Source: Kryptolebias marmoratus (Eukaryota > Chordata > Actinopteri > Cyprinodontiformes > Rivulidae). From it: a stretch of 64,000 bases of DNA. How positions within the stretch are numbered: position 1 is the stretch's first letter; the number at the start of each line of letters is the position of its first letter. Both the position numbers and the translations under genes were made by a program. Location of the stretch: assembly GCF_001649575.2 (NCBI RefSeq), contig NC_051434.1, forward strand, positions 10,329,414 to 10,393,413, read 5' to 3'. The notes under the pieces are model-generated. The model was not told the origin of the DNA. It made no database searches and saw only the letters and a list, made by a program, of their open reading frames with translations. Below, in pieces: positions 1-13,800 of this stretch.

Positions 1-1901
<1,901 letters not shown>

Positions 1902-2139
1902 TCAGACAGCCTAACAGAGGCAATCTGTTTGGAGAAAGGTGTTTATAAATGGAATATGGTGGTTTCAGCAGTAATAACCCATTTCTGTGCTACTCTGACA
2001 GCACACATGAAGCATAAAGATTGAGTAAGTCGCTTCTTGTCCATTTTTGTATAAATTATCCAGCGTGGTAATGTTTATCTTGGGTAAACTAGTTGGGTAA
2101 TAAGCCAGTCCCAACTAAAAGTGCAAGTTTTGCTGTCGC

Positions 2140-2640
2140 TGTCTCCAACACTCGCCATATTCAGAGTTGTCATCCGGACGAGGCAGAGCGAAATGACAGA
2201 AAAAGCTCCCAGGGCCGACAAAATACGAGCTGAAAGGGCATTAAAAGGCGAAAAGCTGCATTTCCATCCAAGCCTAGCATAAATCAGTGCGAGGCTAACT
2301 TGGCTAAACCAGGAGATCGTTCCGTGGATAAAGTCCGCCGATAAATTTCAGACAAAAACCCGCACTCAACTGGCCCTCAGCTCCGCTTCTCCCGAACACC
2401 AGAGCGACGAAACGGGTGCGGGGGAAGAAGCAGTTTATCCTCCTCGCAGCCTCTCGTTTGCCTCGTTCGCCTTCCTTCCACGGGTGGACGTCGCTGCCGC
2501 GGCTGTTGTTGTCGCTGTTATACCTTCCAACCACTGTTTGTGTCCCAGAATGCACAAGTAACCTCAACGCACACGAGCGAGCCGTTTGACATTTTCAGCC
2601 AATCAGAGAGCGCCGGTTGGCCTCGCGAGATTCTGCGAGA
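2140..2640 (-). promoter_or_regulatory. Promoter-like GC-rich region upstream of tmem64
   Basis: A CpG-rich block lies between AT-rich flanks. At its outer edge are a CCAAT box (CAGCCAATCAG, about 2597-2607) and CCTCGCGAGATT at 2621-2632. The latter holds nine of ten bases of the TCTCGCGAGA motif known from CpG-island promoters (bound by BANP/ZBTB33). The position 300-800 bp upstream of the tmem64 start fits its promoter and 5' UTR. The start site itself is not visible. Confidence 0.5.
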
Positions 2641-4480
2641 TTTCAGCGCAAAAGCGTTTGTTTTTTATTTATGATTCGCTAGCTTCCGTGTTGCTAACCG
2701 CACAAACAAGAGGTAATTATAATGTTACTCAGTAAATACTCTCAACTTACATCACTTTTGATTCATTTTATGAATTTAATAATAAAAGATGAAGGCGCCA
2801 GCATACAACGCCGCTTTTGTTTTTACAACATGACAAACCAATAAGGTAAAAACCCCCAACTAATTAACTCAAAAATGATCTAATTTTTGGTGTACCACAA
2901 CACAAATTAAAGCAAAAAGGGGCAATACGTGTGCAGTCTAATAGAAAAAGAAAGCATAAAACCTCCTCAACACCAAAACCTAAGTTATGAGCCAAGATAT
3001 TTAGAAAAAATGTGTTTTTAACCATTAAAGTGTTACCAGGGATGAGATGCTTGCAATTTAATTAAGTAAAAAAAAAGATTTATACTGTCTGATTTATAGC
3101 ACATACATTTTACATCAGGAAGGCTTTTAAAGTGGCCTGCTGCATGGCTGAACTTCTATTGAACAAAACTTATGAAGTGCAGACTACTTTGTCTGCAGGG
3201 GGAATTGGAAAGGAGACACTGGAGTAAATGGCTGGATCTTACTAATAGTGACAGTGAACCCCATAGATTATGAGCAAAAACTACAAAATTGGCATGTATG
3301 TATATATTCCTTGTCTTTTGGGTAATTCTGTCATCTCTCAACCTCACAATGTTATTTAAAATGTTTATAAATAAAAAAAGTAAAAAAAATAAAAGTGCAG
3401 ATTATTTAAACACTTTAAGAATCAGTAATTTACCAAAAAAAACTTTAAATGAGCTGTATTTTAATTAGTTTAAAGAATGCAAATGCCCATTAGACACACT
3501 ATAAAAGGTCAGTTTCTAGTATGTAACGAATTTAAACAAATATATAAATATATAGAGAGAGGGAGATGATACCTAAATGTCTCTAAAACAGATAAATATG
3601 TGGGTTTTTTTGTATCAAAATAAAGGGACTGAAGCAGGCATCAGCCTCTATAGCTTTTCCAGTTGACAGGAGGTCATATTTTACAAAACTTTTTGTTTCC
3701 CTTAAGTATAAGTCTTTATGTTAATTAGCTCTGCTCCTCTCCTTCCTTTCCTTTTTTTACATTTTTATTAGCTTTTATTTAAAATATTTCGCTAAAAACA
3801 TTAATTGGAGCTCGTGTACTTCCAGATCTCACCACTAGATAGAGCTGCTGCTAGGTTTTGCTTTTTTCAGCACAAATTGAGTTTTGAGCGTTTAATCGGC
3901 TAAAATAAGCACTAATTGATAATAAAATAAAGTTAACCATCAAAACAGGACCACTGAAGTTAATGCTTTGTTTAAAGTAAATGTCAAACATGTATCCCCT
4001 TAAAATGTTTTCTTTTTTTTTTTTTTTTACCAAATTCAGTGCAAAACATTAATAGCTGCCATTTTAATTAATGCTGTCAAAGAAATGGGAAAAATACAAC
4101 TTAAAGAGAGTGTAAAAACTATTAAGAATCTTGTTAAGACTTGTTAAGATTGTCTTTGATTTCTAAAAATGCCTCTATTAATTTAGTTTACATTAAAAAT
4201 GCACGACGAAAGGGGAAGAATGTCTAAGAACATCGTTTTATTCGAGCCAAGTCGACCTCTTATAAGGTCTTTGTCTCCTGAACAAAAACTTTGCTAAATA
4301 TAGCTCTCCTGTCCTGGCAGATTTGCTCTGCTCTGTTGGCTGCAAGTGCCATAGTGGACAAATTCATTTTTTTGTTTGTTTGTTTTTATTTTAAGAATAT
4401 CTACAACAAACCTTATACGTTTTCAGTAAGATATAAGGTAAAGTTTATAAACTTGTGCGCTACGATTTTAAAGTTTAAAT
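2641..4480. other. AT-rich intergenic region between tmem64 and necab1
   Basis: About 1.8 kb of AT-rich DNA with short A/T runs and no ORF resembling a known protein on either strand. I see no gene, RNA or clear mobile element here. Confidence 0.5.
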
Positions 4481-4499
4481 AAAACAGAGTGAAGGACGC

Positions 4500-4838
4500 T
4501 CTTATCAGCGGAGATCCGCAGTATCAAGGCACCGGAAGTACTTCAAAATAAAAGCGCGATGAACGCGTTGGAGCGTGTGGGACTTATGACACAAAACGTC
4601 ACTACAACTGTTGTAGAATAATAGGATCCTTGTTGTGGATTAAAGCAGATAACACACAATGTTTATAACATTTTAAAACAGTCTAAATAAAACACTATTG
4701 AGCGCCACTTCCGGCCGGAAGTTGTGCCAGATTTTGTGTGACTTCACAGAAGCGCAGTTTGAGTTTTTCCTTCAGCATCCTCAGTGATCAGAGAGCAGAG
4801 AGTCGGTCAGACACACTCCTGAAGCTCTGCTGCAAATT
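4500..4838 (+). promoter_or_regulatory. necab1 promoter / 5' UTR with ETS-type sites
   Basis: A GC-richer stretch just before the necab1 ATG. It contains ACCGGAAGT at 4531-4539 and a perfect 16-bp palindrome, ACTTCCGGCCGGAAGT, at 4707-4722, 117 bp before the ATG. Both match the CCGGAAGT core bound by ETS factors such as GABPA; the palindrome is two such cores head to head. There is no convincing TATA box at the expected spacing. Confidence 0.5.
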
Positions 4839-7800
4839 ATGGATTGTTTAGAGAAGGTTCAGCCCGAATCTGAGGAGCCCAGCACTCAGATGGAGCTCAA
4901 AAAGGGAATGTCCATTTTTATTGATGTAAGTAAACCTTTATTTTAAAAAATATATCTTTTTCATCTATAAACTGCAACAACTTGAAACCTGCTGTTGTTC
5001 TTTTTTATTTAATGATTTGCTGCATAATCCGTAGAATAAATCAGCTGAAAATAATTGTAAATGACTGTATTTATAAATATTCACACACACTTGCCACATT
5101 GCTGCCCTTTCAGACTTGTTTCTGCATGAAATGTTCCTTTTTGATTAAATTAATTCATTTGACAGGGCTGCCCTTTACTCAACAATTTGGTTAAAAGGAT
5201 TTTAAAAGGCTGTCGTTAAGGTAATAAATGTGCAGGAATGCCCCTGGTTTGATCAAATCAGACAGTTCTTCATCTTAATAGCTGTAATTGAATAAAAAGA
5301 AAATCAAAACTTTAATGATTTGTTGATACCTCTGAGATTAAAATCTTTATTTTAGAGATCCCAACAACATGATGGGGGATTAAACATTCGAATATGATTA
5401 TGTGAGCGGATAGGTTTCCCCTCTGCTGAATTTTCTCCTCCGTCACCTCATTATTTTTCACTCATTCCTCCATTTTTTTTTTGACTAACCTGTGATGGCT
5501 TCTGGAAAGAAATATAAATAAATAATAATCTGTTGACTTCCTTCAGTGTCGGAGGGGAGCGCAGGCTGTCGATGCAAATAACTACAAGTTATTTTTGCTT
5601 CAAAGCAAATGTGTCACTGGAGTGTCAAACTGTAGATCCTCTGAGAGACGGGGAGGAAAAGAAGCAGCTGATTGACAGCGCGGTGAACGACTGAAACAAG
5701 TCTGCAAAAATCATCCCTTCATCCTTCGTACTTTTATTGTGGCGCTGGTCGTTTGGGGGGTTGGAGTGGCCTCGATTCTGACTGAAAGTTAAAAAGTAGT
5801 ACCGTATTTCTAATCTGGTTCAATATTTTTGTCATTAGCTGCATGAATAAGACTGATTAATGCGGGCTCACGTTTGAAATAACATTAAATGAAACCCAGA
5901 GGTGCATCTGCAAACGATCGCAGGCCAGAAACTACTCATGTGCACAAGTTCTGTCATAACATTTAAGAATAAACATCTCACAGTTTTGGATACCTTACAC
6001 CATTTTTTGTTACTGAACAATATTTCAGAAACAAATGAAGGAGCGATCCGCTTATGTTAAAAAAAGACAGAGCTGGTGACATTTTGAATCTCACGCTCAC
6101 AGTACGTGTTGTGAATGACTCTCAGCTACTACCACATCAGATTTTAGCTCAGTGTTTGTGAAACCGACCGAGTTGGAGCCATTTTTGTGTTGGCTAAAGT
6201 CAGTTAGCTGTGGCGGCCATCTTGAATCGGATTGACTCATGAGATGTTTTGCTAACAGACAAACGAGCAACAGTTAATTTTAGGCAAACATCTCACATGA
6301 CGTGCCGCTTGTAGCACGTGTTGTGAGTGTCTCTCAGCTACAAACATACCAAATCTCTGTACAATATCTGTAAAACTGAGTTAAAGACATTTTGGTGTTT
6401 TTTTAAGGTCAGTTGAAAGTGGCAATCTAGCCAGCAGTGAATTACTCAAATTTAAAAGTCTGAAAAGCAAGGTGCAGGTGTAGGCCTAATTTTGTCATTC
6501 AGGCTAGAAAATAGGAAGTAAATACCCCAGTAATGACTGATTGTTTTAGTTTTATACTCATTTATTCACTTAGGTGCTGTAGATGGTCTGGAAATTAGAT
6601 ATTGTGACGGACTAACTTGATTTTTATCTGAGCGCTTTAAGTGTTTTCTGATTTAAAATGTCCTGCATGTGTAGATTTCCACAGTGGGGCTGTCTGTTCG
6701 GATTCTGCATGGAAAAAGTTGAGTTGAAGAAAAAGTGGGCAAAGTTATTTTTAGTTGGGTGGGAGCAGTTTGAAGCTGATGTGGTCACTGCCAGTCTCTC
6801 TTTCATCTCCTGTGGACTCTGGGACGGCGCAATCAATAATTCAACGCCGCGCCACTTTTGCAAGTGTGATCAATGGGCTCCTCTCGCATTTTAACTTTCA
6901 TGAAGTGTCAGCCTCATTTTATTTATTTTTGACATCCCTCTCTTCTCTTTTCTCGTTGCAGATTCTGCGGAGAGCCGATAAAAACGGTACGTTCCCCGAC
7001 GTCCAGACCGGCAGACACTCGCCATTCGGCCTCGAGTGTCACTTCAAAGCCTTGTTTCAGATTCACTTTCTCAATGAAATTCCGATCATGACTCTCTGCT
7101 GATAGTCTGTCAGTTTCCATGGAAACAGGAAACTGACCATGGCCGTCTGGCTTTCTGTTTCTGAGCATTAATGAAGAAAAACAAAAACAAATTGGACAAT
7201 CTGGAGACGCTCTTGTCGTGGCGGTCCTCAGAGCTGATTAGCTGGAGGTTCGAGGCACAGTTTGCTTTTCTGTAGCCTGCTCTTTCAGGAGCAAAATGTT
7301 AAAATCTGCAGTTTTCAGTCTACATGCCTTGATTTTGTTGTTTCATTTATTCCATAGAATAAAGCTGAGTGATTCCCCAGACTACAGTGTTTCACCCTTT
7401 ACAGATTTCTTCTGTTTTTGCTCTTTTGTCACACTTAAATGCTTCAAATAAGCAACCAGATTTTAATATCAGACAAAGATAACCCGAGTTAAAAACAGAG
7501 TGCAGTTTTTAAATGATGATTTCATTTATTAAGGGGGGAAAAATACCCATCCAGCCTGAGCCTTTGTGAGAAATGAATCCCCTCGTTTGGTAAATCATGA
7601 ATTAAGTGTCATATTTATCTTTCTTTTGGAAAGCTGAGTTCAGTCTCATCATCCACAACCAGGCCTGATTACTGCCACGCCTGTAGAATCAAGAAATCAC
7701 TTCAATAGATCCGTTAGCCACAAATGGAACAGTGGTGAACCTCCCCGACTCCTCCAGGAGGTCCCAAAAGAACCAAGAACAACATCTAAACCTCTGCAGG

Positions 7801-10800
7801 CCTCACTCATCTCAGTTAAGGTCAGAGTTCACGAGTCAATAATAGGAGAGAGACAAAAATGGGAGAGATCCGAGACAAAACCACCGCTGAACAAAAACAA
7901 TACAAAGGTCTGTCTCACTTTGTCAAAAAAAAAAAAGAAACATCTTCATGATCCCTGAGGTCTTTGGGCAAATATTCTGTGGACTTTAGACAAAAAAGGG
8001 AACTTTCTGGAAAGTGTGTAACATCCCACCCGCAGTCAGACATGGTTGTGGTAGTGTGGTGGTCTGGGGCCGCTTTGCTGCTTCAGGAACTGGACTACTT
8101 TCTGTGAGTAATGGAACCAGGAGTTCTGCTCTGCGGCGGAACATCCTGAAGGAGAACCATAAATTTGTCTCTTCAGTTCTGCAGCAGGATGACGATCCGA
8201 AGCGCAGCGGCAACATTCCTCTACAGCCGCAGAAAAAGTTGCCGCCAGTTATGGCAAACGCTTGATTAAAGCTGTCGCCACCAAGGTTTGGATAGCTTTT
8301 ACCTCAAATAAATGAAAACATAGTTTAAAACTTTCATTCTGCATTTCTTCGGGTTATGTTTGCCTGATTTTAACATTTGTTTGATGATCTGAAACGTGAA
8401 AACGTGACAGAAAAACCAGAACAGAAGAACCCTGTTTTCACAGCACTGGATGTTCTGACCCGTGACATTTATGGGGATTTGTTTGTGCCAGGAGTCGTTA
8501 AGGCGTGGGAATCATTTAATGAAGTTGTGGCAAAGCATTAAAAAGACTCGGTGATAAATCTGTGGCCATGCCTTCATATTGATCAAGGATTAGTTGGTCA
8601 CAGAAAACACCGGCTGAGCTGCATGTTAACTACCCAACAAACAGCATAAATGGATTTTATTTCTTTTTTCTTCATTAAATCTTGAACCTTTTAAACAGCC
8701 GCTCTGTTTGGGGCTTAAAATGCACGGATTGAAACACAGATAATATGCAGGTGATGAGTTCCTCAGGCAGGAACTTAAAGAACTGGAATACATTCATGCA
8801 GGCTGTAAAACGGACGCCTAAAATAAGAGATCAAAGCAAAGCTGGAGGAAGTTCTTATTTTCATCCTCCTTTTCCAAAAAAATGATAAAAATCTAATTTA
8901 TTGATTTGTTTTAATTAATTAAAAGGTACTGCTTTCTTTCATTCCTCACAGGAAACTGCAGACATGTTTATTCCTTTTCATTTTTAAAAATGTGTTCTCA
9001 TTTTGAACTAAACACAAATGCAGAGACACGTTTGCCATCGCGTTGCATCATCCTGTCTTTAATTGCCTGTAAATGCACCGAAACCAAAGAGGCTGTCAGG
9101 TTTTATTTTTTTTTACCTCTGCCAAGGAGCTTGTGTTTTCAGTGGTGTTGGTTGGTTTGTTTATCTGCCTGTTAGCAAGGTGACTTAAAAACCAATAAAC
9201 AGGTTTTGATTAAATTTTCTGGAAACGTTGGGGGTTCTCACAAATAAACAAGTGATTAAATCTTAGTGCTGATCTGGATCCTACAGTTTTTTTAATGACC
9301 CTGTGGCCCCGGTGAAGGTTTGCGCTCTCTGAGTGCTTCTGGATATTTATAATTATTTTTTTTGTATAATTTTCTTCATGAACAGAATATGCAGCTGCAA
9401 ATGGCTGCACACATCATTCAGCACTGTGCCCTCACAGATGTGCGGCGTGCACTAATGCCCTCATGAATGTCGGCTTTTGAATTGTGCGGAGAAAACCGCC
9501 CAGATGGTCCCTCTTCTCTGCAGCCGAGACGACCGACCAAACATTATTCCCCTAAAGAATGTGAGCTTTTATTTGTGAGACCATGGGCACGATTTCCTGC
9601 TTCAGCTCCGTCCGTCTTAAACGAGCTGAGAGAAACCAGCTGTGCTTCTGGATCTTTCTTCTTCTTCTTCTTCGTGTTTGTTTGAAGTCCCGTTCCCTGT
9701 GGAGTTCCTGTATTTTCATGTTAAGATATTATTTTAAAACAGATGATAAAACCTCTACAACTGATTAACTTTTGGAGTCATTCCAATTCAAGATGGCCGC
9801 CACAGCCAGCTGAGGTTAAAGAAACACAAAATTATCTGTAACTCAGTCAGTTTTACAGATGTTGAGCCAACGTTTGGTGTGGTGAGATCAATCTCCAGCA
9901 ACGTGTAAGATCTCTGCTTAAAACTTTAGCACCAATCATGAGATCCAACCTTGTTTGTTAGCAAAATATCTCCTGAACCACTGCAGAGATTTTATTGACA
10001 TTCTCAAGAAGTAATCATTTGATGTGCCCCTACAACTGATTAACCTTTGGATTTCATTATTTTAAAGGGAACCGTGAGGCTTTGACAATTATATTGACCA
10101 AAAAGATAGAATTAGTTCACTGAAATGATCAGGAGTGTTTGTATGGGAGAACAGAAACTGGTCTGAAGTGACTCTATTGCCCTTAAAAAATAAAGCAACC
10201 CAGTGGTTTAGTTTCACACATTTACAGCCTCTAGTCATTCAGGTCATGACCTGGAAAAGCACTAAATTTAAAACCCAACTGTTCAGTTTCAGGTCTCTAC
10301 ATAACCTCATCCTAACTGTGAATGATTTGAGGGCCCGTCGTGTAGCAGAAGTCGCCCCACGTGTTCGTCCTCCATGTTGCACGAACAGCAGCTTTTCCCC
10401 GTCGAGCTGAGCTTATTTCTGAGCCCGTATGCATCTACAGCAACACGACAGCCGCGCCGAACATCGGTTAAAGACCGGCGCTGAAAACAGAGCTGCTGTC
10501 AGGGCTCGCTCTGTGCGTGTCTCCACAAGACATTCAGTGTTCCTCATTTGTTGTCCCTGTTTGTTTCTTCTCCATGTGAATATTTCGTACGGCTTTACTC
10601 TGTTCTTGGTGGAGCCTGAGAGGATTGAAGTGACTGATTGTTTGAGATTGCTTTCACATTAGTCTAAACAGGAGATGAATCCAACCAACGCTGTTTGCTG
10701 GAACAATAAAAACAAAAAAGCAACATTTTTCTCTGCGGCTTTATTGCTTCTCTTAATGGATATTAATGGATATTTTGACCACTCTTTCATTAATTCAGTC

Positions 10801-13800
10801 TCTGTTGTTTTCAAGGTATTTAAAGTAGCTTTCAGTTTTATGAGCTGAGGCTGACTCTCTTTTTAAAGGGATAGATTTTGAAGTGGATAAACAACTAATA
10901 TCTTACCTGTTGTAGATAGCTCTTTGAACAATACTGATGTCTTCAAGCAACTCTAACCAAAAAACTTCATATCACATCATGTAAACGCAACTAACAAACC
11001 TTTGGACCACCACCAAATTCAGATTACACTGATTTTGTCTGAAATATTGTGGTTCTCCTGCAGGAATCAAGTGCCCCAGGTTTATTAAATAAATAAATAT
11101 TAAGCTAATATTTTAAAGTTGAACTTTATTTCTCCAAACTGGGGTTGTTCAAAGAGATATCTACAGCAGGTAAGATAGTAATTAATCATAACCTTTTCAC
11201 CTCAGAAGATCTGAACTGCTGCTTTAACGAAGGTTGAATCTGTGCACTTCGAAACAGTTTGGGTACACTTTGCACAGAGAAGACATTTTTTATTTGACAA
11301 AAGGTTCTGTCCCAATCCCGCTTTTTGAGGAGACTTGTCTCTTTGTCCCCAGATGACGGGAAGCTGTCCTTCGATGAGTTTAAGTCCTACTTCTCCGACG
11401 GAGTCCTGACAGCCGAGGAACTGAAGGAGCTCTTCCACACCATCGACACGCACAACACAGAGTGAGTCCAGGAGCTGCTTCAGACAGCGATGTTGTTGGG
11501 GTGCCTGTTAGCAAAATATCTCATGAACCCCTGGATATGTTTTAATGAAACCTTCAGGAAATGATCACTTCATGAGCATTTGGAGTCATGATGGCTGCCA
11601 CAGCTGACACCAGAAAACACAAAAATGGCCATCAGTCGTGCAGATATTGTGCTAAAATATAGTGTTGGTAGCTGAGAGATATCTGTCGTTTCTCAGCAGG
11701 AGATGATCTAAAGCTCTGTTATGAGGGGAGGCGGGCGATATGCATTCCTTCAAGGAACGCTAGGCCTTTAATATAAAGTGTGGTAAAGAGGGAGATTTAT
11801 GCAGACACTTGGACATCATCAAAGTTTTGTTTCCCTGTATTTAAAATGTGCAGAGGGAGCCAGGAAGCAGAGGACCTTTAAAGCCTAACGGTTTACTCAG
11901 AACCTTACAGGAGCGTTTCACAGCTTGTGATTGTTACATAAAAGCTCCCATTTAGACAATCTCAGCCTCTTTGTTAAAACACAATGTTACTCTCAACGAC
12001 ATGGCGGGCGCAACTTTTAAGAGCTCGCATTTTGCAGACAAAACGCCGCGAGGCTCGAATCGTTTTAACTAGACTGTGTCTTTCTGTACAAATTGGCAAA
12101 TATTTGTTCCTGACAATTAAACTGAAGCTGCCGTGATGGTTACATAATTATTTATCAGCCGAAAACAGTACTTTCTGTCAAGACTGCACGCTTATTCTGA
12201 TGTCGTAATGTAAGATTCAGAGAACAAATGATTGCTAACAACAGAAAAAGGCTGGGATGAGCTGCACACTTCTTCAGCTGCTGAAAATCTTATTAATCTC
12301 AAATTACTCTATAGCATTAAATAAATTAGGTAATATTGTTTTTAATATATATAAACTGTTTAATGCACTGCATAGCCATCAAAGCAAAGGTGACAAATGA
12401 TAAATATCTGTGTGTAAAACAAAAAAAATCAGCTTATTAGACTGATTTATTTATTTGATTTCATTTTAATCAACATAATTACTGTGCTTCTGTTTGTTTA
12501 TTCACTAATTAAGCTTTCAGTGCACATTGTACTGGATGCTCTTACATGATTATTCGTTCGCTGCGATGTGAAATGAAGGGCTGAGGAGTCAGGAAGCATA
12601 AAACTAGCAGCTCTGTTCGTCTCCTCAGAGTTTCAGGTGTTTAATAACATAAATCACACACAGATGGGCTGTACAAACAAAAGACTGTGTGCGTCTGTTC
12701 CTCAAAACTTAACACAGAACAACGATGAACTGGTGCTTGAAATAATTATGAAGCTAAATATGATCACTTTATACCCACTTGACCTTAAGTTTGGGATTTT
12801 TTCTGATTAGTTTGTAAATAAAAGTGAAATATCTGACTTGAAAAACTGGAACAAACTAAAGCAGATACAAAAGTCTGAAATTTCTGTTTAAAATGACTTA
12901 AATATACACACTTCAGGAGGTTTTACATTATGGACATTATTTAATGTGTAGTAAATATATGAATCAGTGTAAATTAGTGACACGCTCAAGGATTTCAGAT
13001 TATATTTTAATTGTGAAACCTGGAAGTCACATTAAACCCCAACATTTCAAAGGTTTCATCTACAAAGGTCAGAAAAATGAGACAAATTGACACGTTAACT
13101 TTATGATTTGTATCAGGATTACTGCAACAATAGTGTTGTATTGAAACACTAAATAACAGCATAATATGATATATTTAAAGACAAACATAATTAACGTCAG
13201 ATACTATATTATTATTTTACAGACTTATTTTGTTAAACTCACAGGGAATCTGTGTATCACTCTGAGGTGGAAACAGGAAGATGGTGAAGCTGTTAGAGAG
13301 CAGTTTAAAAGTCTCAGACTGAATGTTTCATCGATTAAAGAACGAGTCACGAGGCTGTGGGATCTGCAGGAGAACGTCCTCCGGCTTCACTGCTGCAGAC
13401 ACAGCATCGATACCATGTGCTGGAAATACCTGCTCTAAATGAGCTTTAGAAAGATGCACATATTTTTCCTGTTCTTTCAAAACCATCAGAAGTAACTTGC
13501 AGGTCTGTGACGCAGTTTAACCTCTGATTCCTGCCTCGCTGTTTCCTCCTGTTTGTCCGACTTCAGCCTGAGTTAAAACCAGAGACTGTGTGCGTCTGAA
13601 AGGCATCCCAGTGGCTAATACAATGAATAATAGTCCTGTCTGATGTTCCTGTTTGTTCTTTCTCACGTCCAGACTCACACATTTACACCCAGACCTGCTT
13701 AAAAAAGACACTCAGACACACTTTTCTCTCTCGAGCTCTCTTGCCTCAGATATCTCCGGGAAATAGATTTAAGACATATTTTAAGCACACTTTTGTTTGT

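Noticed and set aside
2304..2567. 87-codon minus ORF upstream of tmem64
   Set aside because: CpG-rich leader sequence; no family features and no splice route in frame to tmem64.
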